From NCBI GenBank assembly GCA_016719405.1, contig JADJZE010000021.1:310001-374000 (forward strand): 64,000 nucleotides of DNA, read 5' to 3'. Below are positions 17,451-26,247 of the stretch, piece by piece; position 1 is the stretch's first letter; each line of letters starts with the position of its first letter. The position numbers were made by a program, and so were the translations under genes. The notes beneath the pieces are model-generated. The model was not told the DNA's origin. It worked only from the letters and a program-made list of their open reading frames with translations, and searched no databases. The stretch comes from Candidatus Aalborgicola lynettensis (GTDB lineage: Bacteria; Pseudomonadota; Gammaproteobacteria; Burkholderiales; Burkholderiaceae_C).

Positions 17451-18383
17451 TTAGCCGATCTGGATGACTTGCACGCCCGGCAAATCCACGCTCTGGGCTG
17501 GTGGAAACTCTTCCTCATCAAAAGCCTTGTCCCCGTTGTCGTCCGGCACACCCGTGGTTTTGAGGTTTTTGAAGTCGTGCAATTTGGCATCCATCAGGTG
17601 GCTGGGCACCACGTTTTGCAGGGCCGTGAACATGGTCTCGGCGCGGCCGGGGTACTGCTTTTCCCACTCTTTGAGCATTTTGCTGGCCTGCACACGCTGC
17701 AGGTTTTCCTGGCTGCCGCACAGGCTGCAGGGGATGATGGGAAACTGGCGGTGCGCGGCCCAGCGGATCAGGTCTTTCTCGGCCACATAGGCCAGCGGGC
17801 GGATGACGATGAACTCGCCGTTGTCGCTGGTCAGCTTGGGCGGCATGCCCTTCAACTTGCCGCCAAAGAACATGTTCAAAAAGAAGGTTTGCAACATGTC
17901 GTCGCGGTGGTGGCCCAGGGCCAGTTTGTTGCACTTCAACTCCCGCGCGACCTTGTACAAAATACCCCGGCGCAGGCGGCTGCACAGGCTGCACATGGTT
18001 TTGCCTTCGGGGATGTTGCGCTTGACGATGGAGTAGGTGTCCTGGTTTTCAATATGGAACTCCACGCCCATGCTCTTCAGGTATTCGGGCAGGATGTGTT
18101 CGGGGAAGCCGGGTTGCTTCTGGTCCAGGTTCACGGCTACGATGGAGAAGCTGATGGGTGCGCGCTGCTGCATCTTGAGCAGAATGTCGAGCATGCCGTA
18201 GCTGTCTTTGCCGCCGGACATACACACCATGACACGGTCGCCCTCTTCAATCATGTTGTAGTCCATGATGGCTTGCCCCACCTGGCGGCACAGGCGTTTT
18301 TCCAGCTTGTGGGTTTCGCGCTCAATCTTGGCGGTGTTCAGGGCGGTGGGGGCTTCGGTTTCTTCGATCCAGGCGACGCTCAT
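17451..18383 (-). CDS. ttcA: tRNA 2-thiocytidine biosynthesis protein TtcA
   Basis: 310 residues. The PP-loop SGGKDS (about residue 56) activates C32 of tRNA with ATP. Two CxxC pairs (CSLCSRLRRG and CSLCGSQ) match the iron-sulfur-cluster cysteines of TtcA. ATG 18383 (MSVAWIEETEAP) with GGAG about 9 bases upstream is preferred; the open frame upstream lacks TtcA character and overlaps DUF2946 antisense. Confidence 0.95.
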   Translation of the reverse strand: MSVAWIEETEAPTALNTAKIERETHKLEKRLCRQVGQAIMDYNMIEEGDRVMVCMSGGKDSYGMLDILLKMQQRAPISFSIVAVNLDQKQPGFPEHILPEYLKSMGVEFHIENQDTYSIVKRNIPEGKTMCSLCSRLRRGILYKVARELKCNKLALGHHRDDMLQTFFLNMFFGGKLKGMPPKLTSDNGEFIVIRPLAYVAEKDLIRWAAHRQFPIIPCSLCGSQENLQRVQASKMLKEWEKQYPGRAETMFTALQNVVPSHLMDAKLHDFKNLKTTGVPDDNGDKAFDEEEFPPAQSVDLPGVQVIQIG

Positions 18384-18566
18384 CGGGGGTACTCCAGGGG
18401 GGCCGACCAAAGGGGCGGCGCAAATAACCGGGTATTTTCGCCGTTTGGCCGGGCACCGGGTTGGGCGGGCTCCCAAATCACCGGGCACGCCGACTGCCAG
18501 AGGGATAGATCGTGGATGGCAGTGGCAGTGGCGGGCGGGCGGGCGGATGCTGTGGATCGCCGAATC

Positions 18567-18580
18567 TTGAACTAGATCAA
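18567..18580. promoter_or_regulatory. FNR/ANR-type box
   Basis: TTGAACTAGATCAA differs at one base from TTGAT-N4-ATCAA. It lies between divergent ttcA and the DUF2946 gene, 27 bases before the latter, and a Crp/Fnr-family regulator is encoded 0.5 kb downstream. Oxygen or redox control of either gene is plausible. Confidence 0.6.
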
Positions 18581-18606
18581 TATCGGGCCATCGGGCCGGG
18601 CCGACA

Positions 18607-18972
18607 ATGCAGGCCATGCAAACCCTGCGCAACGTCCATTTCCTCGCCCGCCTCGTGCTGGTGTGGTTTGCGCTGTCCATCGGTGTGGCGATTGCCTCGC
18701 CGCTGGTCAAACCGCAAGCCATGGCGCTGATTTGTGCGGGCACGGGTGTGATGAAGTTCATCCCACAGGGTGATGACGGCACCACCGAAGCGGTTAGCTT
18801 GACCCTGGATTGCCCCCTGTGCGCCAACCTGGGCGCACCACCCCCCGCGTTTGCCGCCGACCCCGCGCAGGTGTTCGGTTTGGCGTTTGCGCTGCTGCCC
18901 ACCGAGGCGGCGCGCATGGCCTCGCTGCTGCGCGGCCCCTGGCAGGCCCGCGCACCCCCTGTCGCTTCCTGA
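18607..18972 (+). CDS. DUF2946-type small membrane or exported protein
   Basis: 121 residues. One hydrophobic segment (about 12-32) is followed by a short exported region with CAG and the pair CPLC, the pattern of DUF2946 proteins, which often occur with copper-handling genes. A PCu(A)C chaperone gene lies 0.9 kb downstream, which fits. A second ATG nine bases in is an alternative start. An FNR-like box stands just upstream. Confidence 0.7.
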   Translation: MQAMQTLRNVHFLARLVLVWFALSIGVAIASPLVKPQAMALICAGTGVMKFIPQGDDGTTEAVSLTLDCPLCANLGAPPPAFAADPAQVFGLAFALLPTEAARMASLLRGPWQARAPPVAS

Positions 18973-19029
18973 GCTATTGTTTTTATAGCGGTCTGCGCAC
19001 GCCAGTCGTGCGGAAAAGGCCTATTTGAT
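18973..19029 (+). repeat. Dispersed ~58-bp repeat, copy B
   Basis: GCTATTGTTTTTATAGC, then TGCGCACG...CGTGCGGAAAAGG and CTATTTGAT. It overlaps the stop of the DUF2946 gene; the TGA at 18970-18972 abuts the repeat. Confidence 0.75.
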
Positions 19030-19104
19030 TCCAATTTTCAGAATAAGGCACGGCTTCCATTGCTGGCCGGGATGACCCGCTGGCAGTGAGAGCCGTGAGA
19101 GGGC

Positions 19105-19725
19105 ATGGACAACTTTGTAACGGACAGGACCAGTCGGCAACTGGCGCAAAACGAGGAATTGCCGCAGGCGGATATCCACGGGCTGTGGCAACTGGAATCG
19201 GGCGCATTGCGCATTGACAGCACGGCCGCAGACGGGAGTTTTGAATTTGCCCACCTGGCGCTGCCCGGTGACTACCTGGGGGTTGAAAACCTGGTGGGCA
19301 TGCAGGGCAGCCTCGCCGTGCGGGCCATCACCCCGGCGCGGCTGGTGCCGGTGATGGTGCTGGACGAAGAGCAGCGCATCCGGGTGCTGACCGAGGCATT
19401 CATCCAGGGGCACCGCCGCTGCCGCGAGCTGCTGGGCCTGCGCAATGGCGAGGCGGCGGTGCGCATCAAGCGGCTGCTGCACCTGCTGGCCCACAGCGAG
19501 CACGGCGACCTGGGCGGGCGCATTGCCTGCACGCTGCCCAGCCTGAAAGACATGGCCTTTTTGGCCAGCCTGACGCCGGAATCGGTGTGCCGGGTCTTGA
19601 GCAGCTTGCGCCAGGCCGACCAGCTGCAGCCCAGAATGCGGCGCACCCGCGTGCGGCGCAGCACACTGCCCATGGCCGCGCAGCACACGCAGCACAGCCC
19701 GCGCCCTGCAGGCCTGCATAAATAG
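19105..19725 (+). CDS. Crp/Fnr-family transcriptional regulator
   Basis: 206 residues, slightly short for the family. The N-terminal region has the cNMP-binding beta-roll (IHGLWQLESGALRI, HLALPGDYLGVENLVG). The C-terminal winged helix has LPSLKDMAFLASLTPESVCRVLSSL, the HTH_Crp recognition pattern. No N-terminal Cys cluster like FNR's is present, so a 4Fe-4S oxygen sensor is unlikely. GAGAGGG precedes ATG 19105. Confidence 0.85.
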   Translation: MDNFVTDRTSRQLAQNEELPQADIHGLWQLESGALRIDSTAADGSFEFAHLALPGDYLGVENLVGMQGSLAVRAITPARLVPVMVLDEEQRIRVLTEAFIQGHRRCRELLGLRNGEAAVRIKRLLHLLAHSEHGDLGGRIACTLPSLKDMAFLASLTPESVCRVLSSLRQADQLQPRMRRTRVRRSTLPMAAQHTQHSPRPAGLHK

Positions 19726-19760
19726 AAACCCTGCAAGCCGCCGTGCAGCCGATGGGTACT

Positions 19761-19814
19761 GCAAAATTCATAGCTGCATGCGCACGGTTGGCGGGCGCAA
19801 AGCCTCTTTTTGTC
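19761..19814 (+). repeat. Dispersed repeat, degenerate copy J
   Basis: Only the core survives: TTCATAGCTGCATGCGCACG, a broken second stem and CCTCTTTTTGTC. Upstream of the copper chaperone gene. Confidence 0.5.
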
Positions 19815-19853
19815 GTTGAAATAATGTGCCGTTAACTTTTTGAAGGAATCCCC

Positions 19854-20342
19854 ATGAAACTGAAAACACTCGCTCTGATTGCCGCATTGGCATGTGGCAC
19901 CGCATCCGCCCAGACCGTGGATGTGAAAGACGCCTGGGTCCGCACCACGGTGCCGGGCCAAATGGCCACCGGCGCTTTCATGAAACTCACCGCCAAAGAC
20001 GGCGCCAAGCTGGTGGGTGCCTCATCGCCCGCCGCCGGTGTGGTGGAAGTGCACGAGATGAAGATGGACGGCGATGTGATGAAAATGCGCGCCGTGCAGG
20101 GCGGGCTGGATTTGCCCGCCGGTAAAACGGTGGAACTCAAGCCGGGCGGCTACCACGTGATGCTGATGGACCTGAAGGCCGCTTTGCCCAAAGACAGCAC
20201 CGTGCCGATGACGCTGGTGTTCAAAGACGCCAAGGGCGTGGAGAGCAAGGTTGAAGTCAAAGCGCCCGTGGCTACCGCCGCGCCGGGCGCAGCTGCAGCA
20301 CCAGCGGGTGGCATGCACTCCATGGACCATAAGAAGCACTAA
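19854..20342 (+). CDS. Periplasmic copper chaperone PCu(A)C
   Basis: 162 residues with a signal peptide cleaved after ASAQ. The domain shows the copper ligands of the H-M-x10-M-x21-H-x-M family: VEVHEMKMDG, VMKM and GGYHVMLM. A His/Met-rich tail (MHSMDHKKH) adds possible ligands. The family delivers Cu(I) to cytochrome oxidase assembly. AGGA stands before ATG 19854. Confidence 0.93.
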   Translation: MKLKTLALIAALACGTASAQTVDVKDAWVRTTVPGQMATGAFMKLTAKDGAKLVGASSPAAGVVEVHEMKMDGDVMKMRAVQGGLDLPAGKTVELKPGGYHVMLMDLKAALPKDSTVPMTLVFKDAKGVESKVEVKAPVATAAPGAAAAPAGGMHSMDHKKH

Positions 20343-20429
20343 AGAACCGACGTGAATACGGGCGCAGGGGCCGCACGGCCCTTGCAGTGCGGCGCGCTTG
20401 GCGCAATGCCACGGTGTCGAAGGTTTGCC

Positions 20430-20447
20430 CCCCGCCCGGCGGGGTTC
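20430..20447 (+). terminator. Possible intrinsic terminator between the PCu(A)C gene and ureG
   Basis: CCCCG-CCCGG-CGGGG followed by TTCTT. The stem is short and the T-run weak. It is placed where the two genes converge. Confidence 0.45.
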
Positions 20448-20460
20448 TTGGTAGCTTGCG

Positions 20461-21123
20461 CTATGGGCGCAGCATGCCCCGGGTCTCAATAAATGCAATT
20501 ACCTCTTGTAGCCCGTCTTGGGTTTTCAGGTTGGTCATGGCAAAGGGCTTTTTGCCATCTGCGGGGCCGCGCATGCGGATGGTGTCGGCGCGCATGATGT
20601 CCAGATCGGCACCCACGTGCGGGGCCAGATCGGTCTTGTTGATGACGAACAAATCGCTTTTGGTGATGCCGGGGCCGCCCTTGCGGGGTAATTTTTCTCC
20701 AGCAGCCACGTCAATCACATAAATCGTCAAGTCAGAGAGTTCGGGGCTGAAGGTGGCGGCCAGGTTGTCGCCACCGCTTTCCACAAACACGATGTCGGCA
20801 TCGGGAAAGTCCACCAGCATGCGGTCGATAGCCTCTAAATTGATGGAGCAGTCTTCGCGGATGGCGGTGTGCGGGCAGCCGCCAGTTTCCACCCCCATGA
20901 TGCGCTCGGCCGGTAAAGCGCCGCTCACAGTCAGCAGGCGCTGGTCTTCTTTGGTGTAGATGTCGTTGGTAATGGCCACCAGGTCGTACTGGTCGCGCAT
21001 GGCTTTGCACAGCATTTCCAGCAGGGTGGTTTTGCCGGAGCCGACCGGCCCGCCTATGCCTACACGCAAAGGGGGCAATTTTTTGGTGCGGTGGGGAATG
21101 TGGTGAAGTTTGGTGTGTGGCAT
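20461..21123 (-). CDS. ureG: Urease accessory GTPase UreG
   Basis: 220 residues. It is the SIMIBI GTPase that powers nickel insertion into urease with UreD/F/E. It has the P-loop GGPVGSGKTTL, ETGGCPHTAIREDCS (metal-binding CPH), VESGGDNLAATF and the NKTDLAP specificity motif. ATG 21123 (MPHTKLHHIPHR) is chosen; the open frame extends upstream through a dispersed repeat that is unlikely to be translated. Last gene of the ure cluster. Confidence 0.95.
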   Translation of the reverse strand: MPHTKLHHIPHRTKKLPPLRVGIGGPVGSGKTTLLEMLCKAMRDQYDLVAITNDIYTKEDQRLLTVSGALPAERIMGVETGGCPHTAIREDCSINLEAIDRMLVDFPDADIVFVESGGDNLAATFSPELSDLTIYVIDVAAGEKLPRKGGPGITKSDLFVINKTDLAPHVGADLDIMRADTIRMRGPADGKKPFAMTNLKTQDGLQEVIAFIETRGMLRP

Positions 21124-21184
21124 GGGGTGGGGTGCAGGGTTGGCGTAAGAGGTGGGGCGCGAGCCGGTGATAGAAATGGTGTTT

Positions 21185-21234
21185 GCTATTAATATAGGAG
21201 CTGCTTGCGCACGTTCCATAAGGGCTAGGACCTA
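21185..21234 (+). repeat. Dispersed repeat, copy G, in the ureF-ureG gap
   Basis: GCTATTAATATAGGAGCTGC, TTGCGCACG and TTCCATAAGGGCTAGGACC. The second stem has the 'CCATAAGGGCTAG' variant, also hinted at in urtB. The stop codon of ureF lies inside it. Confidence 0.7.
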
Positions 21235-21890
21235 AAAAGCCTTGAATATTGCACCTCGTGCTGGGCACTCAGTATGGCCAGCATGGGGGTGAAGGCTTGG
21301 CGCGTGTCGTCGTCCAACGCCAGTGCGTGGTCGACGGCGGCGGGAATCTCGGCAGTCAGAGCAGACAGCATGCGCTGCCCCGCACTTTGGCCCAGCGGTA
21401 CCGACTTGATGGCGGCTTGCACCATGTTCTCGGCCCAGCCAAAGGCGTAGGCCAGCAGGCATTCGCGCAGTGGTGCGCCGGTGCTGCTGGCGGCCAGCGC
21501 GTAGGCCAGTGGGTAGGTGGGTTCTTGCGCCGCGCCTGCCAGTACCGCAATGTGCGCTGGCGTGGCGGTGGTGTGGTTCTTCAGCCAGTCCAGCAGACTC
21601 TTGCCCATTTGCACGCTTTGGGCGCGCAACTCGCTGCTCTCGCGTGTTTGCAGCACCCAGGCGTTGAGCTGGGAAATGCGTGGCATATCGTCCGCACGCC
21701 AGGCGGTTATGCCTTGGGCCACTGCGGGCAAATCAGAGCGCGCCAGGCTCAGGTGCAGGTGGTCTACCAGCCAGGCGGATGCTTCGTTTTCAGTAGCTGC
21801 TCGCGCAGTATCCACCGCGGTTTCAAGGCATTCGGAGTACGAAAAACCGCCTATTGGCATGGCTGGCGAGGCCAGCCACATCAGCTGCAT
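21225..21890 (-). CDS. ureF: Urease accessory protein UreF
   Basis: 221 residues from ATG 21890 (MQLMWLASPAMPIGGFSYSECLE, the usual UreF opening). It has YAFGWAENMVQAAIKSVPLGQ and a C-terminal YSRLFRS. UreF bridges UreG and UreD as part of the nickel-insertion complex. The frame is open to ATG 22037, which would overlap the His-rich end of ureE and add a Pro/Ala/Thr stretch. I prefer the shorter form, but coupling from inside ureE is possible. Confidence 0.9.
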   Translation of the reverse strand: MQLMWLASPAMPIGGFSYSECLETAVDTARAATENEASAWLVDHLHLSLARSDLPAVAQGITAWRADDMPRISQLNAWVLQTRESSELRAQSVQMGKSLLDWLKNHTTATPAHIAVLAGAAQEPTYPLAYALAASSTGAPLRECLLAYAFGWAENMVQAAIKSVPLGQSAGQRMLSALTAEIPAAVDHALALDDDTRQAFTPMLAILSAQHEVQYSRLFRS

Positions 21891-21927
21891 CAGGCTGGCG
21901 TCACATGGTCCGGACCGTGGTGGCGAA

Positions 21928-22461
21928 TTAATGGTGGTGGCCGCAGCCAGGGCCGTGCACGTGGGGTGCTGCAGGGGCGTGGCTGTGGCCGCCATGCCCG
22001 TAGCCGCCCGTGGCATAGGCGCCGTTCTCTGGCTCAAATGCTTCCTCTACTGCGTGCACGGCCAGGTGCATGGCGCGCAGCATGTCAGCCAGCACATGGT
22101 CGGGCTCGATCTTCAGGTGGTCGGGCTTGAGTTCAATCGGCACATGCCGGTTGCCCAAATGGTAGGCCGCGCGGATCAAATCGAACGGCGTTCCGTGGGT
22201 GCTGCAGTGGGTGATTTTGAGCACCGCTTGGGGTGCCGCCAGCACCTTGATGAGTGAGCCGTCTTCGGCCACCAGCACATCACCACCGCGCACCACCGTG
22301 CCGCGGGGCAGAAACACCCCCAGGTGCCGGTCTGAGGAGTCGGTGGCGTCAAAGCGGCTTTTCTGGCGCACGTCCCAGTCCAGTTCGACTGTGCTGGCGC
22401 GTTGGAGCAAGACAGGGGCCAGGCCCTGGCCTTGGGGGATGCATTTGGAGACTTGGAGCAT
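21928..22461 (-). CDS. ureE: Urease nickel metallochaperone UreE
   Basis: 177 residues. The N-terminal peptide-binding domain has SDRHLGVFLPRGTVVRGGD. The metal-binding domain has YHLGNRHVPIELKPDHLKIEPDHVLADM, with the conserved Ni-binding His. The tail is His/Gly-rich and ends GHHH, typical of nickel-storing UreE forms. Confidence 0.95.
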   Translation of the reverse strand: MLQVSKCIPQGQGLAPVLLQRASTVELDWDVRQKSRFDATDSSDRHLGVFLPRGTVVRGGDVLVAEDGSLIKVLAAPQAVLKITHCSTHGTPFDLIRAAYHLGNRHVPIELKPDHLKIEPDHVLADMLRAMHLAVHAVEEAFEPENGAYATGGYGHGGHSHAPAAPHVHGPGCGHHH

Positions 22462-22471
22462 AGGAATTTCG

Positions 22472-22801
22472 TTAAAAGGAATAGTCGCGCTCTACCAGCG
22501 CTATGCGTGTACTTGCTTTGGCATACCAGCGCTCATGTCCCAAACGCTGCGCCTCCAGATGTTCGGGGTGGGCCTTCCAGGCCCGAATAGATGCCAGATC
22601 ACGCCAGTAAGACACCGTGATGCCTACGCCATCGCGCGCCGACTCCATGCCTAAAAAGCCCGGTTGCTGCTGCGCTAAGGCGACCATGCGTTCAGCCATT
22701 GCGCCATAACCTGCGTCGCCTTCGGTGCGCAGACTGGTGAATATCACTGCGTAATAGGGCGCAGGCGGGGTTTGGGCAATGGGGGGTAGTGATGTGGTCA
22801 T
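22472..22801 (-). CDS. Antibiotic-biosynthesis-monooxygenase (ABM) domain protein
   Basis: 109 residues from ATG 22801. A single dimeric ferredoxin-like ABM fold has YYAVIFTSLR, MVALAQQQPGFLGMESARD, ISYW-like VSYWRDLASIRAWKAHPEH and RYWYAK-like HERWYAKASTR. It sits between ureC and ureE, so it is expressed with urease. A link to urea chemistry is not established; genes of this type do occur inside ure operons. Confidence 0.8.
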   Translation of the reverse strand: MTTSLPPIAQTPPAPYYAVIFTSLRTEGDAGYGAMAERMVALAQQQPGFLGMESARDGVGITVSYWRDLASIRAWKAHPEHLEAQRLGHERWYAKASTRIALVERDYSF

Positions 22802-22921
22802 ATTGACAAAATTCGACCCTGTATTTGAAGCGCAATTGAGAATCGGACGTGAGTTTATGAAAGCGCGGTACGACGTTTTGCAAGCGCTAGCAAAATAAAG
22901 CCGCATCAGCTCCTATCCCCC

Positions 22922-24789
<1,868 letters not shown>

Positions 24790-24795
24790 TACGGT

Positions 24796-24801
24796 ACTCC
24801 T
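24796..24801 (-). promoter_or_regulatory. Strong ribosome binding site of ureC
   Basis: AGGAGT in coding sense, about 7 bases before the ATG at 24789. It fixes the ureC start. Confidence 0.7.
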
Positions 24802-24813
24802 GCTGTCGTGTTT

Positions 24814-24869
24814 GCTATTGTTTTGGTAGCTGCTTGCGCACGTCCGACGTGCGGAAATGCCATATTTGG
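24814..24869 (+). repeat. Dispersed ~58-bp repeat, copy C, between ureB and ureC
   Basis: GCTATTGTTTTGGTAGCTGC, TTGCGCACGTCCGACGTGCG, GAAATGCCATATTTGG. It fills most of the 81-base gap inside the ure operon, ending two bases short of the ureB stop. Confidence 0.8.
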
Positions 24870-24870
24870 C

Positions 24871-25224
24871 TCAAAGAATATCCTTGGTGCCGGTGCCCAT
24901 GGGTGCGTCTGGCACGGGTGGCAACGGCCCATTCACCAGGCCGCGAAAGCCGTAGACGGTGCGCGCACCGGCAAAGTCCACCAGTTCCACGGTGCGTTGC
25001 TGCCCTGGCTCAAAACGTACGGCCGAGCCGGATGCGATGTTCAGGCGCATGCCCTGTGCAGCCACCCGATCAAAGCCCAGCGCCGCATTGGTTTCCGCAA
25101 AGTGGTAGTGCGAACCCACTTGAATGGGCCGGTCCGAGGTGTTGTGCACCACCACGCTGAGTGTGCGGCGCCCGGTGTTGAGTGCGTGCTCGCCTTCATC
25201 CGTGAAGATTTCGCCGGGAATCAT
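24871..25224 (-). CDS. ureB: Urease beta subunit UreB
   Basis: 117 residues from ATG 25224 (MIPGEIFTDEGEHALNTGR). It has VHNTSDRPIQVGSHYHFAETN and RFEPGQQRTVELVDFAG, the standard beta-subunit signature. It forms the alpha-beta-gamma trimer with UreC and UreA. The frame is open upstream over the ureJ end but without beta-subunit character. Confidence 0.95.
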   Translation of the reverse strand: MIPGEIFTDEGEHALNTGRRTLSVVVHNTSDRPIQVGSHYHFAETNAALGFDRVAAQGMRLNIASGSAVRFEPGQQRTVELVDFAGARTVYGFRGLVNGPLPPVPDAPMGTGTKDIL

Positions 25225-25234
25225 GGCCGTGCTT

Positions 25235-25828
25235 TCAGATCTGGCTAAACAGGTAGATGCCGGCAAAGCCAAGGCTGCTGCCCAGGGTGGCCAATACCGG
25301 CGCACTGCGTGCATCCAGCCACCGGCGAATACCCAGTCCGACCCCCACGCCTCCCAAGTGCAGCGCAGCAGTGGTCAGCAGAAACCCGCTTGCATACCCC
25401 ACAAACCCGGTGTCCGGTGTTTCAGCGCCGTGGGCCAAGCCGTGCAGCGAGGCTGCGATGGCGATCACCCCCAAACCCATTGACTGGGGCATGGGTTTAG
25501 CGGCCACGATGAGCATCAAACCAAACAGCGACACGGACAGAGCAATGGCATGCTCCAGGAACGGCACAGTCAGGCCATTGGCTCCCAACACGGCGCTCAG
25601 AACCAGCGCCAGCAAAAATGTGGCAGGCCCTTGCCAGACCATGCGCCGCGGCAGCGCACGCACCGACCACAGACCCACGGCCAGCATGGCCAGTAGATGG
25701 TCGGGACCGAAGGGGTGCATCAAACCCTCCAAAAGGCTGGTGGTGTCATGTCCGGTATGGGCCATGGCACCCGTAGACAGTACGCAAGCAGCTATAAAAA
25801 GTAGAGCATTTTTTGGCGACGTAAACAT
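25235..25828 (-). CDS. ureJ: HupE/UreJ-family membrane protein, probable Ni permease
   Basis: 197 residues. A signal peptide ends near AMAH, followed by about six membrane segments. The HupE motif HPFGPDHLLAMLAVGLW (HPxxGxDH type) and a second conserved HGLAHG are the proposed nickel ligands. Placement between ureA and ureB is common in beta- and alphaproteobacteria. The signal-peptide core is encoded by a copy of the dispersed repeat. Confidence 0.9.
   Translation of the reverse strand: MFTSPKNALLFIAACVLSTGAMAHTGHDTTSLLEGLMHPFGPDHLLAMLAVGLWSVRALPRRMVWQGPATFLLALVLSAVLGANGLTVPFLEHAIALSVSLFGLMLIVAAKPMPQSMGLGVIAIAASLHGLAHGAETPDTGFVGYASGFLLTTAALHLGGVGVGLGIRRWLDARSAPVLATLGSSLGFAGIYLFSQI
25767..25807 (-). 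repeat. Dispersed repeat, copy I, coding for the UreJ signal peptide
   Basis: In coding sense GCTCTACTTTTTATAGCTGC, TTGCGTACTG, then TCTACGGGTGCC. It translates as ALLFIAACVLSTGA, the hydrophobic core of UreJ. Confidence 0.65.
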
Positions 25829-25860
25829 GGATGTTCTCCTGTTGGGGATGGGCTAGTGAT

Positions 25861-26163
<303 letters not shown>

Positions 26164-26247
26164 GGTGTTTCACTCAATGCTTTATTTAGTGCTCGATCAG
26201 CTTGAAGAGGAATGGGGCAATATTAAGCAATATCCGCGCCCGGCGCG

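Noticed and set aside
18384..19034. Upstream extension of TtcA
   Set aside because: The added ~215 residues lack TtcA character and overlap a plus-strand gene; GGAG supports ATG 18383.
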